Origin: Rhypophila decipiens
Taxonomy: Eukaryota; Ascomycota; Sordariomycetes; Sordariales; Naviculisporaceae
Length of the DNA stretch: 64,000 bases
NCBI GenBank assembly: GCA_033297075.1
Contig: MU858084.1
Coordinates: 1 to 64,000, forward strand
Direction: 5' to 3'
The position numbers and the translations under genes were made by a program. Below the pieces are notes generated by a model that was given only the letters and a program-made list of their open reading frames with translations, did not search any database and was not told where the DNA came from. Shown in pieces: positions 10,443-21,315 of this stretch (within the stretch, counting starts at the first letter, position 1; each line of letters opens with the position of its first letter).

Positions 10443-11224
10443 GGTGCAAACAAAACGGACACCGACTCCCGTTACACTTCATGTTTCCAGTTGTAGTGGT
10501 TAGCGATATTCCAAGGCAAGTTAAGAGCACAAGCTGGGTTCTGGAATATGGAAAGGTAAGCTAGGTAGGTTGGAAACTGAACGACTCGTTTGTTGGAGGA
10601 GCTTCCGCGGGCAGCCATACGCAGGTGATCCCAGATTTTGGTATTCGCAAAGACCTAAGGATATAACGAAAACTTTCCCTCTCGACCTCTCAGTGTTAAT
10701 ATCACCGTCTGACCACCAAGCAACATACCCCGCTCTTTCCGTCGCCAACAGTGATCTTTGGTTGGCTTAGTCTACGAAAGATGTCAGCCAACATACACGT
10801 GTTACGTGTACAACATACATACTTCTTGGCGCCTAGTACAGTTCTGGGAAGGACGGATGCCAATGGATCCTTTAGTTTCAGGCCTCTCATGTCTTGAGAA
10901 TACAAAGGGGAAGTCTATGAGTCTATCAGCAACAAGGATCAAACGGCAGATTGTGCCAAGAACCACGGCATGGCGCACAGAAAGGTACTAGGGGTTACAC
11001 ATCTTTCTTAAACTCACACTTTGTTCGAATCATATCATGCTGGCTTCCGGAGCTTCTGACTCTTGAAATGGAAGCGCACCATGAGCATCAACCATCGGTC
11101 CGGCGCGAGCAACTTCCAGCTTACCACTAGTGCTGATGGTGCTTGGAGGTTTGTGGGGATGGGACTCTAGTCAGTTGCTGACGGAACTAATTAATCACAA
11201 AAGAAATAGAGACAAGGAGTCCAA
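10443..11224. other. Intergenic, no gene recognised
   Basis: Short frames only (for example 10758-10991 +). None has a domain, signal peptide or splice support. Confidence 0.4.
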
Positions 11225-11448
11225 ATGGCGCCAGAATTAGCATCGGAGTTCGGCGTGATATTATTCCAAGCACGTGAAGATGGTCAAGTGAGTGATCATG
11301 GTAGAAATCTTACCGAGCCGACATCCCCACAATTGCCAGTGCATCAAGATTCCGTTTGCGCTGCCCCAACGCCGCAACAAGCTCGAACAGAGAGTCCACC
11401 CAAGTCTTTGGACAACCAAATGTTTCCCGGTCTTCCCAATTACCATCT

Positions 11449-12306
11449 ATGTCTTCGTCAAACTCTAACCCCGTTCAGCCCGGCCCGTCCGAACGCTACA
11501 GTGCCGAAGAGAATGACTGGCTGAGGGAGCACTATCGGGGCGAGTTTCACTTTCTTCGAAACCATGGACTCAACATGTACAAAGATGAACATCGGGAGGA
11601 GGGTAGAGCAATCTCGCGGGCTCTCATGGAGCATGACAGATATCACGACAGCGGTATGAACGGCCATGGGGGCCAAGTTGCGAACTATTACTCTCAGTCC
11701 TCTGGTAGTCCATCTGCTCGTCATGCTGGCACTGGTTACCCTGAGCAATTCTTTCCAGACCTCGGACGCCCAAGCCAATGCGACAGCCGGGGCTCCGCAA
11801 GACATGACTACTTCACTCATTATGACCACCCGAACGGAGGTGGCAGCTACTACGAGGACAAAAGCTGTTCCGACACACGTGGCATGGTCTGGCTGGATGA
11901 TAATGGTCCTCAGACCCAGTCACCAGCGACCGCACAGCCCTTCATCCCTCACCACGACAACGACGACCACATGCAGTATCGAGCTAGTGATAGCGAAGGC
12001 AATGTTGAAGTTCACGCCAGCAATAACCACGGTGGTTACGATTTTAACCCCTATTACCAATCTGGTGGTATGGATGATAGCAGACACGAAATCAGCTACG
12101 ATAATAATGGTGGCTGCGAGGCCAGTTTTGGTCATGATTACGGCTATAATGGCGACGATGGTGATGGGGATGACGATGGTGATGATGACGTCGATGGTGA
12201 TGACAATGATGACGACGGCGACGACGACGGTGATGATGACGGCGACGATGGTGATGATGATGACGGCGATGATGGTGATGATGATGACGATGATGATTAT
12301 TATTAG
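11449..12306 (+). CDS. Hypothetical protein with a C-terminal Asp/Gly-rich repeat tail
   Basis: The open frame is longer than this entry (from about 11356). The first in-frame ATG is 11449 (MSSSNSNPVQPG), giving 285 aa. Residues about 15-65 (YSAEENDWLREHYRGEF, then a helix with FLRNHGLNMYKD and EEGRAISRAL) resemble a short helical region seen in uncharacterised fungal proteins. The middle is low complexity (Gly, His, Tyr, Asn, Ser). The last about 55 residues are an almost pure Asp/Gly run encoded by GAT/GAC repeats (about 12150-12300), ending DDDYY. An upstream ATG at 11225 with a GTGAGT donor at 11288 could be a first exon spliced to 11395, but the acceptor is weak. The function is unknown. 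The polyacidic tail could bind basic proteins or metal ions, which is speculation. Confidence 0.5.
   Translation: MSSSNSNPVQPGPSERYSAEENDWLREHYRGEFHFLRNHGLNMYKDEHREEGRAISRALMEHDRYHDSGMNGHGGQVANYYSQSSGSPSARHAGTGYPEQFFPDLGRPSQCDSRGSARHDYFTHYDHPNGGGSYYEDKSCSDTRGMVWLDDNGPQTQSPATAQPFIPHHDNDDHMQYRASDSEGNVEVHASNNHGGYDFNPYYQSGGMDDSRHEISYDNNGGCEASFGHDYGYNGDDGDGDDDGDDDVDGDDNDDDGDDDGDDDGDDGDDDDGDDGDDDDDDDYY
12150..12304 (+). repeat. GAT/GAC trinucleotide-rich tract encoding the Asp tail
   Basis: An imperfect run of GATGAT, GACGAC, GGTGAT and similar units, in frame with the protein above. Long ATG-containing frames on the same DNA in the other phases are by-products of the repeat. Confidence 0.8.
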
Positions 12307-12538
12307 ATAATAGTCGTCTGTTAAAGCTTGAAGCCATGTAATTTGATAGCATGGGGATTGGGTCGATACTTGTACAAAATGGGTGAGGAGTGGTGCTGGT
12401 TAGACATTGCAAATAAGATTATCGGCTAGATGAACAGCAACTCGATCATTCTCGAGTCCAGCTCGAGAACTAAATTACATGTATATAACTACAAGCTACT
12501 TGTACAAGTCTTCAACTCGACATTACTGATGAATAGAC

Positions 12539-13806
12539 TTAGAAAGCACACCGAAACCCCAGCTTAATGGTGCTATCTCCGCACTTCCATGTCTGCGGTG
12601 TAAATAGACAGCTGGTACTGAGTGTCTCAAACTTGGCGACGCCCGAGGCCGGGTTCCTCCAGTCGACCCAGCTGGCGCCACCACATCCATTCCAGACATA
12701 TTCCAACCCATCGGCCAAGAGGACAGGAAAACCACATGGATTAATGTCCAAATCCGTGATGGTGGTGTATTGACATGCACTATCCGGCGCCCCCGTCTCG
12801 ACAAAAGCAATTTTCCGCTTGAAGTTGCTCCCCTCAGCGTCTCCAAACCATACCGGAAACTGGGGTGTTGCTTTGGGATCCGTGGTTGGTTGGGGTCCCG
12901 GACTCGGACTTTCCATGTTGGTGCCAGTTTCCGACATTACCGGGGGGTCCGCGACTGGTCGTTCAGGTTGTGATGTTGTCGATACCCCAGGGACGGTGAC
13001 GGTTGAAGTGGTGACACTGATGAGGGACGAGGGCCCCTTTGTCAAATTAGTATTAAATGCTAGAGTGGTCGACTTTGAGGACCGCGAACTGCGAGTGGGT
13101 CTGGACATGAGCACCGTTGTGACTTTGTCGGACGATGATGATGAGGTCTTGGTAGATGTTTGTGATTTCGTATGCGAAAGTGAGGATGGAACAACATCCG
13201 TTGGACGAATATTGCCCGTGAACGAACCCGTGTGGGTGAATTGGATGGTGGTAAGATGCCCGGACACTGAAGTCACGAGAGTCTCAACCGAGATTGCAGT
13301 GCCGGTTCTAAACGCGTGTTTGAGGTTCGGGTTAACGAACATCCAGAAATACTCTATACAGCCTAAGGTATCCTCCCATGACGATTCTCGAATACTTGCC
13401 TGTTTGGGCCCGAGTCATGACCTCTGTCAGACTCACCATTTGTCCCGGCTGCTGGGGATGGTCCAGGCTTGAGTAACACGCCGGCGACGATAGCGCACAC
13501 AATGGCTGTTATCACGATCCCTATTGCCAAGATGATAAGAACCCCGAAACGTGACCAGCAGGACACGCTGTCTCGGGCCCTCTCCCTCTCTTTCCACGTC
13601 GTATAGACACGCGACAACTCTAACCCGGGGTATGACACACGTGCTTCCAAGTTTACCCTGTCGGCTCTGGTGTCTATTTCTGGCAGGGACGAGAATGCCA
13701 GTGGTGCAGCTGACCGAGGAGTGCTGGGCAAAGATGGGAGCGGTGCTGGGGATCCAGCCTGAGGGGAGCGGGACATGGTTGTGATGAACCTATCGTCACT
13801 GAACAT
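12539..13806 (-). CDS. Single-pass membrane-anchored protein of unknown function
   Basis: Two exons, 13806-13437 and 13362-12539, joined by a GTGAGT/CTTAG intron, give 397 aa in one frame. The ATG at 13806 (MFSDDRFITTMSRS) is preferred; an in-frame ATG at 13893 would add 29 residues. Residues about 1-75 are a Ser/Pro-rich presumed cytosolic part. One strong transmembrane segment, FGVLIILAIGIVITAIVCAIVAG, lies near residues 87-110. After the splice site the outer part starts GCIEYFWMFVNPN. A long Ser/Thr-rich, probably O-glycosylated region follows, then a C-terminal domain with several cysteines (ACQYTTITDLDINPCGFPV, YVWNGCGGASWVDW, SCLFTPQTWKCGD). The layout resembles cell-wall or surface-sensor proteins, but the family is not recognised. 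Confidence 0.75.
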
Positions 13807-14554
13807 GTTGCAGCGAGATTCGGAACCGTGACCAACAAAGACATTGGGCGTGGAATGACCAAGATAACAAGAGCCAGGATACTGCAGACACAAGGTAGTA
13901 CTTTTAGACCGGGTTTATTTATGCTGAACCGAGGTAGTGATGCCTTTTGTTACAAACTTGAAGGTCTTGCTCGTCTCGTCTGCGCAACGAGTGGCTGGCT
14001 TATTAAGACGGTCCTTTTGTCGCAGCACAGCACCCTGCTCCAATGATGTCAGGGTTCTTACCAAGTACTCGGGCCTGGGCGGCACTGTTGATTCGGCCCC
14101 CAATATCTTCGGGTTGTGGCCAGTGATCTGGGAATATCCAAACTTTGGAGGCCGTTTTGGCTGCTTATGCATCGTCCGCCGCATTATGTCGGCGGAATTT
14201 GCGAACGAGTTGCCTCCCGGAACCCAAACAGAAATGGATAAATATTGCTGCTCAGTGGCTTGAAAAAGATAGTTCATATGCGCCTCGTGCTAGAGCTATG
14301 TACTATTGGCTATTTATAATCTGCGACAAGCCTTCAGACGAGTCGTGAGACAGGTGTTGGGGCTGAGGAGGCAAGAGATCGGATTGAGCAGCTGAGCCTC
14401 TGAGGGCGACACTTGCGTGGGTCAGAATCGTTCTGGAATGTATCACAGATCGGAGGATTAATGAAACAAGGAAATACATATTCTCCGACACGCAGCCAAT
14501 AGTAAATGCAAAAGAAGAACCGCAATCATCATGATAATCACTACAATCAGAATC
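13807..14554. other. Intergenic, unresolved open frames
   Basis: Overlapping open frames occur on both strands (13915-14277 minus, 120 codons; 13937-14263 plus, 108 codons). Neither shows a domain, signal peptide or splice support. Confidence 0.35.
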
Positions 14555-17500
14555 TCACTCCTGCCAAGTCACCTTCCTCTCACGCAACAAGCTCACCATG
14601 CCCATAGGCAGCAGGCCTGGGTCGACAATGTTCAGCCCTCCGAACCTCTGCACCACCTCGGGCCCATACATCATGCTGATCCACGTCCAATACAAATCCG
14701 TCCTGGACCAGGTGATGCTCTGCAGCCCAGGCTGACTCTTTAGCTTTTCCAACGCAGGCCTGATCCGATGGGCGTCTACCGCGACTCCCCTCTGCACCGG
14801 ACTGTCCATGAGTTGATCGAAAACGGATGCGAGCTGGGCCTCGCTGCCGTCGAAAGTGAGCTCGTCTCGGTAACGCATGAGCTCGTCGAATGACGGGAAG
14901 TTCTTGCGGTCCACGGCCGTCTCGGGTTGCCAGTCAGGCTCGTCGAGATCCTCGCGATCAGGGGCTACTGACCCGTTCAAGAACTTCTGCTTGGCTTTCT
15001 CATAAAACTCACGTTCCTGCTCCTCAATCACGTCGGCGAGAGTGTTTTCTTGCAGGTCATCATCGTGACGAAGCAACAAAAGGGGCACAAAAGGCGACTT
15101 CAGTTCGAGACCTCCCATCTCGACAGGGAAGAAAAGAAAGCCGTCGGGGATGTTGGTGACCCCAAAACGTCGGCTCAGTGTCTGCTTGATGTGGTCCACG
15201 ACGCTGTCAGCACTGCCGTCACCCATCTTGGAGAAGACCTCGCGCTGGATCCGGCCATGGGTGGCCAGCATCTGGTCCACGTGCTCGCGGCCGAGACATT
15301 CAGCTGGCTTCCCAAAGTTGGAGGTAAAGAAAGTAGCTGCATAGGTATTCCAGGTCTGAATAAAGGCAAAGATGCTCCGGCTGTTCTTTGGGGACTGCAG
15401 CTGGGCGCGCAGCTCATCGATATGGTCGTCAACAAGGCCGTCATCGATCTCGAATCGACCAGTCTGCGGCGAGAGCTTGAGGAAGCCCCACCTGATCTCC
15501 CCTTGCGGAAGCGCCTTGTCGATGCTGAGTGTGGTATCGGGATTAGATGAGATTCTGACAGTTCCTGTCTTGTCCGGGTTGGTGCTGGTGCATGTTACCA
15601 GTGCGAAATCCTGGACAGTCTTCCATGCCTGGACCGCAACGGAATGGTCCGAGGACCAAAACCAGACGTCGTCCAAGACTCGCCAAAGCTGCTGCCCATT
15701 GGTGGCCTGGTTGACAGAAAAGTCGAGGCAAAAGAGGGTGACTTCACCAAATACATTGCTGAGAACATGCGACCCCGGCGTGCCTCGGCGCCTCGTCCGC
15801 GGCTTGGCGTTTTCGCCGTCGCTCATCAGCTTGAGAGGCGCCTGGAGGAAGCGGGTGAAAAAGGACAGCCAGGTATCCGAAACACCAAAGAACTTGAGAA
15901 TGGCGAGAACTGTCTCATGGGGCAGTCGAGGATTCCATTCGTCGAAAGTTGAGTGAAGGGCAGTCAGCTCTCCGTCAGGCCGCGTCTTGGCCAGAATCAG
16001 GTCGGTGGAAAACATGTGCAGTATCTTCTGTTTGAGTTGCATGCGGGACTTGGGCATTTTGTCGTCGACGTCGTCATCTTCGACTTCGGATTCGTCATCG
16101 TCGCTCTCCCAGTTGTCGCGGTCCAGTGAATGCAGGTGTGAATCCGGGAGAATCCTGCGGTGCCTCTTTACTCCGCCTTGTCGGGGAACATAGTCTGAAG
16201 TACTGGGAGCGCTCTTCCTTGCGGCCTTGCCGGCGAGTGGCTTTCTGGGCGCCTTTCCACCGGTTGATTTGCGCGCCGTTTGTTTCGTGCGACCTCCCGG
16301 ACGCTGAGCATGCTGAACGTGCTGAGCATACTCAACCTCCTCCTCCCCATCAATGTCATCTTGCTCGTCGTCTATGTCCGAGATCAGCTGCGATAATGTG
16401 AAGCCTTTTCGGTAAATCCTGCGATGCGACGTCTGTACCGAAGGCCACATGCGAACTTTGCCGGCTCCCAGGTAATATCCCAGTCGACGCTTCGTGTCTT
16501 GGCTGATCTGGTGACGACCCTTCTTCCAAACTCCTCGTTTGGCGAAGAATCTGCTTTGGAGAGCGTCTTTGAAAAAGGTTGACCACTTGACGCCAATGTA
16601 CTGCAAGAAGATGGCTTGAAGTAGATCCTCGTGCATGTGCATGTTGAAGGCACCGTTGATCATGCGTCTTTCCTCAATGGGCACGCCGCTTGGTCCCCAT
16701 GACCACGTGTCGAGCGCTGCCATGCGCATATTAAGAACATCAGCAACCTCCTTCAGAATCATTGGGTTCCCCACAAAGTCGTTGAGGACCTCCCGTTTCT
16801 CGTTGGAGAGCAGGCCTGACGACATGAGGCCCTTGATCGTCCAAACCAAGGTATCATTGTTGAACTGGCCCGACAGGAGAAGTTGGCGTTCATGCTCGGC
16901 CACGTCGGAGCGAAGTCTGCCGAGTGCCTTGAAGACTGACTGCCTCTCGGGCTCGGGCCTCGACTTTCCCTTGGCCGGCATCCCAAACAGAGAGCCCAAG
17001 TACTGCTGAAGCCGGGGAACATTGACCTTGGCTGGCTCAAAGACGCTCATCTCCCATTCGATACGGGATTGCAGGCGAGCAGACTTGTCGACGTTCTCAA
17101 AGCCGCTCTCCTGCATCTCAACGTCGCCCCCATCTTGATCGGAGTCTCCAGAAAGCCAGTCGTTGACGAGCTGGGCGCAGAGGGATGCATATTCATACTT
17201 GAGCGACTGCTTGTCAAGATGGTGGCGGAGGCGTTGCTCCCATTCGGCGAGCGCCGCAGCCGGAACCGAAGGATCGTTGCGAGCCTGTGCAACGAAGCGT
17301 TCGATGTTGTACAACTCGGACTCAAGCTCTCCTGCGCTGCCCGGACTGTTGCCAACATGCTTCGTGCTCCTAATCGAGAAACACTTCATGACACCCTCGA
17401 TGAGGGCGACCAGGCGCTGGATAGCATCAGCGCCTTGCTCCTCAGCCGACCCAAGGGCTGCCTTCTTGGCCGCCTCAAAGGCAGTACGGCGCTTGGAGAG

Positions 17501-17566
17501 TTCTTGAAGCTTGGTGGTGGTGATCTCGTTCAGGGTCTCGGAGAAGACACTACCGGAGGTGGCCAT
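14555..17566 (-). CDS. rvt: RVT: reverse-transcriptase-related cellular protein (rvt family), carrying an internal histone H3 tail copy
   Basis: Single exon, 1003 aa from the ATG at 17566 ([16 protein letters not shown]); an upstream in-frame ATG at 17677 would add 37 residues. The N-terminal about 250 residues are helical, with coiled-coil-like heptads ([16 protein letters not shown]). The RT core has a motif A-like region ([21 protein letters not shown]), motif B ([17 protein letters not shown]), motif C with the catalytic Asp pair in [11 protein letters not shown] (D632, D633), and IRWGFLKL further on. These match the single-copy rvt genes known from fungi and other eukaryotes. For the Neurospora RVT, family knowledge is that it is multimeric and polymerises NTPs in vitro; the cellular role is unknown. 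It is not a retrotransposon: there are no integrase, protease or flanking repeats. Residues 426-471, between the N-terminal part and motif A, copy the histone H3 tail (separate entry). Confidence 0.88.
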   Translation of the reverse strand: MATSGSVFSETLNEITTTKLQELSKRRTAFEAAKKAALGSAEEQGADAIQRLVALIEGVMKCFSIRSTKHVGNSPGSAGELESELYNIERFVAQARNDPSVPAAALAEWEQRLRHHLDKQSLKYEYASLCAQLVNDWLSGDSDQDGGDVEMQESGFENVDKSARLQSRIEWEMSVFEPAKVNVPRLQQYLGSLFGMPAKGKSRPEPERQSVFKALGRLRSDVAEHERQLLLSGQFNNDTLVWTIKGLMSSGLLSNEKREVLNDFVGNPMILKEVADVLNMRMAALDTWSWGPSGVPIEERRMINGAFNMHMHEDLLQAIFLQYIGVKWSTFFKDALQSRFFAKRGVWKKGRHQISQDTKRRLGYYLGAGKVRMWPSVQTSHRRIYRKGFTLSQLISDIDDEQDDIDGEEEVEYAQHVQHAQRPGGRTKQTARKSTGGKAPRKPLAGKAARKSAPSTSDYVPRQGGVKRHRRILPDSHLHSLDRDNWESDDDESEVEDDDVDDKMPKSRMQLKQKILHMFSTDLILAKTRPDGELTALHSTFDEWNPRLPHETVLAILKFFGVSDTWLSFFTRFLQAPLKLMSDGENAKPRTRRRGTPGSHVLSNVFGEVTLFCLDFSVNQATNGQQLWRVLDDVWFWSSDHSVAVQAWKTVQDFALVTCTSTNPDKTGTVRISSNPDTTLSIDKALPQGEIRWGFLKLSPQTGRFEIDDGLVDDHIDELRAQLQSPKNSRSIFAFIQTWNTYAATFFTSNFGKPAECLGREHVDQMLATHGRIQREVFSKMGDGSADSVVDHIKQTLSRRFGVTNIPDGFLFFPVEMGGLELKSPFVPLLLLRHDDDLQENTLADVIEEQEREFYEKAKQKFLNGSVAPDREDLDEPDWQPETAVDRKNFPSFDELMRYRDELTFDGSEAQLASVFDQLMDSPVQRGVAVDAHRIRPALEKLKSQPGLQSITWSRTDLYWTWISMMYGPEVVQRFGGLNIVDPGLLPMGMVSLLRERKVTWQE
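16154..16291 (-). other. Histone H3 N-terminal tail mimic inside the rvt protein
   Basis: In the rvt reading frame, residues 426-456 match histone H3 residues R2 to T32 at 29 of 31 positions. The stretch begins [17 protein letters not shown]; the two differences correspond to Q19P and S22G. A seven-residue insert (SDYVPRQ) follows, then GGVKRHRR, corresponding to H3 G33-R40 with K36 kept. Equivalents of H3 K4, K9, K14, K18, K23, K27 and K36, with S10 and S28, are all present. The copy is internal, so it lacks a free N-terminal alanine. It is flanked by acidic stretches, [14 protein letters not shown] before and [12 protein letters not shown] after. The match is read directly; any function such as binding or being modified by histone enzymes is inference. 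Confidence 0.92.
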
Positions 17567-18911
17567 GATGACGACGTTGAGACTACGAGGTGTAGTATAA
17601 GGAACAGAAGGTGGGAGGATGAGATGGATGGGACTTGGCAGGTACTCGATGAGCGGTGCTTGTTGGCTTGGATGCACTCAAAATGGGTGCAAGGCTTTTC
17701 ACTTTCAGGGAAGAGGAGAAGGAGAAGGGAGAGAGCAGGGGGAGGAGCAAAAGGAGGGACGGACTCCCCTTTTATACGGTGAGGTTGATAGAGGCACGTG
17801 ATCAGTGTAGACGTGTAGTTGATGGCCGTCCAATGATAATGCTTGGAAGGAGTGAGAAGAGTCATAAGCGGGGCAGGTCGGTCCGGTCCGGCTGCCTGGT
17901 GCGATGGTTGGGGATGCCCTAAACCTAGGACATCGATATATCCACTATTTGTCCCCATGCCTGCCACCTCTGTTGCTTCAATCTTATCTCCTTGGTCTCG
18001 GTCCTAGTAAATCCAAATAATAACATCATTAGCAGGGGACGCATCGTGCGCTTCCTTGAACCTGTTAGGTTAGATCCACATCTTCAAGTTTTTGTAAGAG
18101 ATTATGCCAACGAGAAGACCCCAAACTCCGGCCACTTCAAGTTGACCTGCATTGGTCGATCCACCTCCCGCTACTGTGTGTTGGACACCCAGCTGGGGAT
18201 TTGTTTATGTCGGCACAAGTACCACCGATAACCTGCACTTGGCCGCACATTTGTCGGCTGTGTTTATGTAACACTGATGCTTAACTCCGAGGGGTTGTTG
18301 GCAAGCCCCAGCGAACAACGAAAGTTCATCTTTGCGTGACGGTTTCTTTTCAGTCATAAAATACCTTCCAGTCTCGGACCAAATTCACTTGGGGAGAAAA
18401 GGCTACCCAGGCCGTAACTCTTGGGTACTTGAGTATCACGCAGAGCAACATGGCCCGAGAACACCTTGGAATCCTTGCGAAGCCCACCGCCGTGCTCTCA
18501 ACCCTAACCCTAGTACATCATGCTTCGACGCTGTTGGAACTTGGGGGTTACCACTTGTAGCCTTATAACTGTCCTAAGGTATCTTACAGAGTGACCGGAA
18601 CTGCCTCTAGGCCGGCACGGACTGGCATAGGACTTGGAGACATAGAAATGATATCAACGTTGAGAGGGTCTTAGATGATGGTTTGAACAACCAATTCAGT
18701 TCAATGTAATCTAGAATAACTTATCTTGGCTACTTATGGGATTCGGTGCTGAAATGCGCATCCAGAAGAATTTAAATGAACGATAAGAGTACAACAATAT
18801 GCTTTATTGCCGATTCGAGGGCCATGGACGGGATGGCATTACAGTATTGGAGACATATACAGCCTACCAGGCTATACTTTCACATATTCTATTACATGCT
18901 AACCCCAAGAC
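17567..18911. other. Intergenic; rvt promoter side and 3' flank of the GDPD gene
   Basis: No gene recognised in 1.3 kb. It holds a TGACTC motif (separate entry) and one telomere-like AACCCTAACCCTAG at 18500-18513. Short frames lack domain or splice support. Confidence 0.4.
17859..17864 (-). promoter_or_regulatory. Possible CPC1/Gcn4-type site upstream of rvt
   Basis: TGACTC on the minus strand (ATGACTCTTC in context), about 295 bp upstream of the rvt ATG. It matches the core of the amino-acid-starvation activator site TGA(C/G)TCA at six of seven positions. A 6-mer can easily occur by chance. Confidence 0.25.
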
Positions 18912-20250
18912 TCAGAACAGGCCATAGCAGTTGGCATAATACGTCACCGTCGCACTCCAGTCGGAAAACACACCAATCACTCCCACATCCTGAGCCAGGA
19001 CATGCAGCAGCCTAAAGACATCCGACTCCTGGTTGATGGCGCTGGCGATAGTCGCATAATAGTATCCGCCGTGAGATCCGTCTCCCAACCATGCGCTCCT
19101 CTCCAAGCTCCAGGTGATCATCTTGAGACCCAGCTTCTTGGCCGTCTTGGCATACTCGCTCGGAACGATGGACTTGCCGTCCTTGCCCAGCGTGACGAGA
19201 TAGGGCAAGGGCGGGGCCACAATCTTGACCCCGGCCTTTGCATATTTGGCCAAAGCCGCCGTGGCCTGTTCGAGGCTGCCGTTTGGAGGGTCGCCGCTCT
19301 CGTCAAGAAGGATCGCTTGCTTGGCGAACTTGGGCTCGTTCTTGAGCCAGTAGAGCACATCATCGTAGAGGAACGACTGAGGGTAGACCCTCGAGGGGTG
19401 GATCCCCGCAGCTTTGAACTCGTCGATGAGATGCTGGGCGTAGGCTGCCTGCGTGTAATTCTTGCCGTTGGGGCCGACAAAGGGCATGGGAACCTCGGGC
19501 GTCTTGAGTTCGGGCGTAAACTTGAGCCCCAGGTCGTCGACGAACTTGATGTACTCGCCGACGGTGTAGAGACGGGAGCACGTCGTCTTGGCGTACAGAT
19601 CGGTCCGCCATGAAGGGGTGCCCTCGAGGTATTGCGCCGGCGTGGTTGCCTGGGGGTCCGAGGCGTCCATCTTGGCACAGAGCTGTCTGAGCTCGGCCAT
19701 GGTAAAGTCCGAGGTGCAGCATTTGGCCGTTGCCGGCTTGCCGTCGGCTGCGGGCTGGAAAGGCACTGTGCACTTGGCGTTGAGTGAGGGCACGTTCACC
19801 ACGTTGGTGGTGGTGTGCAGGTCGCATTGCGAGTGCCGGCAAACGAGCTGGAGGTCCTTGGTAAAGGCGACATCACACTCCTGGATCCCTGCCCCCATTC
19901 GAGTCTGAAAGTAAAACCACGTCAGCGAAACATGCCTAACCTTTATTCTTTTACCCAAGACCTACACCGGCAAGAATGGAATCAAACGTGTGCTCCGGAA
20001 ACTGCAATGTTCCCCCTCCACGATGTGAAATGCTCCATTCGCTTCGCTTCATCTCCTTGTCGGCACAGGATGCAAGTTTGGTCTTCAGTGGCCCATCTTC
20101 AAGGTGATCGACGAGCCAGTATGGCCGAGGTCCGAGAGAGATTTTCTTGATGGGCTTGACGACCTGGCCGTGTGGGTTGCCTGGTCTCGGGGCAGCAACC
20201 GCTGCGCCAGCGAGGGCTATCAGAGGCAGGAGAGTAGCGAGAGAGGCCAT
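18912..20250 (-). CDS. Secreted glycerophosphodiester phosphodiesterase (GDPD family)
   Basis: Two exons, 20250-19966 and 19904-18912 (donor GTAGGT, acceptor TTTCAG, CGCTGACG branch point), give 425 aa. Residues 1-20 form a signal peptide (LLPLIALAGAAVAAP). The GDPD TIM-barrel follows: catalytic HR in SISHRGGG (H76, R77), then FPEHT (E86), the metal-binding pair in IQECDV (E104, D106), and a second catalytic His in LVCRHSQC. Later barrel strands include LKFTPELKTP and MITWSLERS. Family enzymes hydrolyse glycerophosphodiesters to sn-glycerol-3-phosphate and an alcohol, and need a divalent metal. Secreted fungal versions may scavenge phosphate or choline; the substrate here is unknown. The splice site just after ILAG is chosen because only it keeps the barrel in frame. 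Confidence 0.9.
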
Positions 20251-21315
20251 TTTGTCGGTTTGGGGTCGCTTGCTTCACGGACAACGACGGACGTCAAACC
20301 AAGATTTGGGAGGACTACCTCACGACTTTATACTAGTCAGGACTAAAAACGCCTCAGCTGCTGACAAGAAACGTGCCGTTCTTAACCACTCGTCAACACA
20401 AGCTTGAGGGGTAGCATGCTGTCCCGCCATGCCCGTGCATGGACCGATCTGCAATCACCGAAGATCTGGCCGCGGTAACCCTGGTAGATATGGGGGATTA
20501 TCGGCTGTAGTAAGCAAATAAAGACGGGGCAATTTCCACGTGTGCGGCGTCGAGTCTTGAGAGCTTCCTCATGAAGCAACGGGTGCCAAGACATGGTGCT
20601 GGTTTCGCCAGGGGGCGTGGCTTGGGCATGGTGTCTCATTGGTCCCCTCGGGGGGGAACCAATGTCACCGTCACCAGCGCCCTGGATTCAGGTAGTATTG
20701 GGATCTTTGGTGTTGTATCGTTTCCTGTCGCATGAACTCTGACGAAATACCGTAATATCAGTCATTAGACCTGGACCAAGGCACGTGCAAGGTACCGGTA
20801 TGCAGAGAGACGGCCATGTAAGATTCTGGCCCCTGGGGTGATTTGTGATCGATATGGAGTACTTACTCATCATGGTTAAAAACGCCTGCTGACAATAAAA
20901 TGTAAGAACGGCCCACCTCTTGTCGGCAGGCGTTTGGCCCTGACGAGTAGTACTATACACATTTACACGTGTGAAGCTGAACTGTTGAGAATTAGGAGTA
21001 CACTTGGCTTGAAAACGAAGGGAGTGCAGTCTTCTTGTACAAGTCATGTTGGGGCGAATAATTGACTTGCACGTGCATCATTTTCCCATTGGTACTAGTA
21101 GTGATAACAACCATCATTTGAAGAATTCTTGGAATATACGGAGAGTGTTGAACTCTCCGGTGCTGACCATGTTCAAGTCCCAAGACCAAACACAGCCAAT
21201 ATATCCCATAACCAGGCTCCTTCGCATACCATCCAATCTCGATCGCAGATGTTCCAATAACATTATCAACGACTGGCTCGCGTTGCGTGGAGAATTGACT
21301 CGACTTCGTGGCCGC
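20251..21315. other. Intergenic, no gene recognised
   Basis: About 1.1 kb with only short frames (20382-20639 and 20688-21047 minus) that show no domain or splice support. Confidence 0.4.

Noticed and set aside
11666..12412. Met/Thr/Val-rich and His/Arg-rich frames over the Asp tract
   Set aside because: By-products of the GAT/GAC repeat read in other phases.
13915..14277. 120-codon minus-strand ORF
   Set aside because: No domain, signal peptide, splice signal or recognisable homologue; a plus-strand ORF of similar length overlaps it.
16154..16291. H3-like block as a separate histone H3 gene or pseudogene inserted in the DNA
   Set aside because: It is in frame within the 1003-codon ORF, only the tail is present (no histone fold), and there is no start codon or promoter of its own.
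14555..17566. rvt gene as part of a retrotransposon
   Set aside because: No integrase, RNase H, protease, LTR or poly-A/target-site structure; the domain order matches the cellular rvt family.
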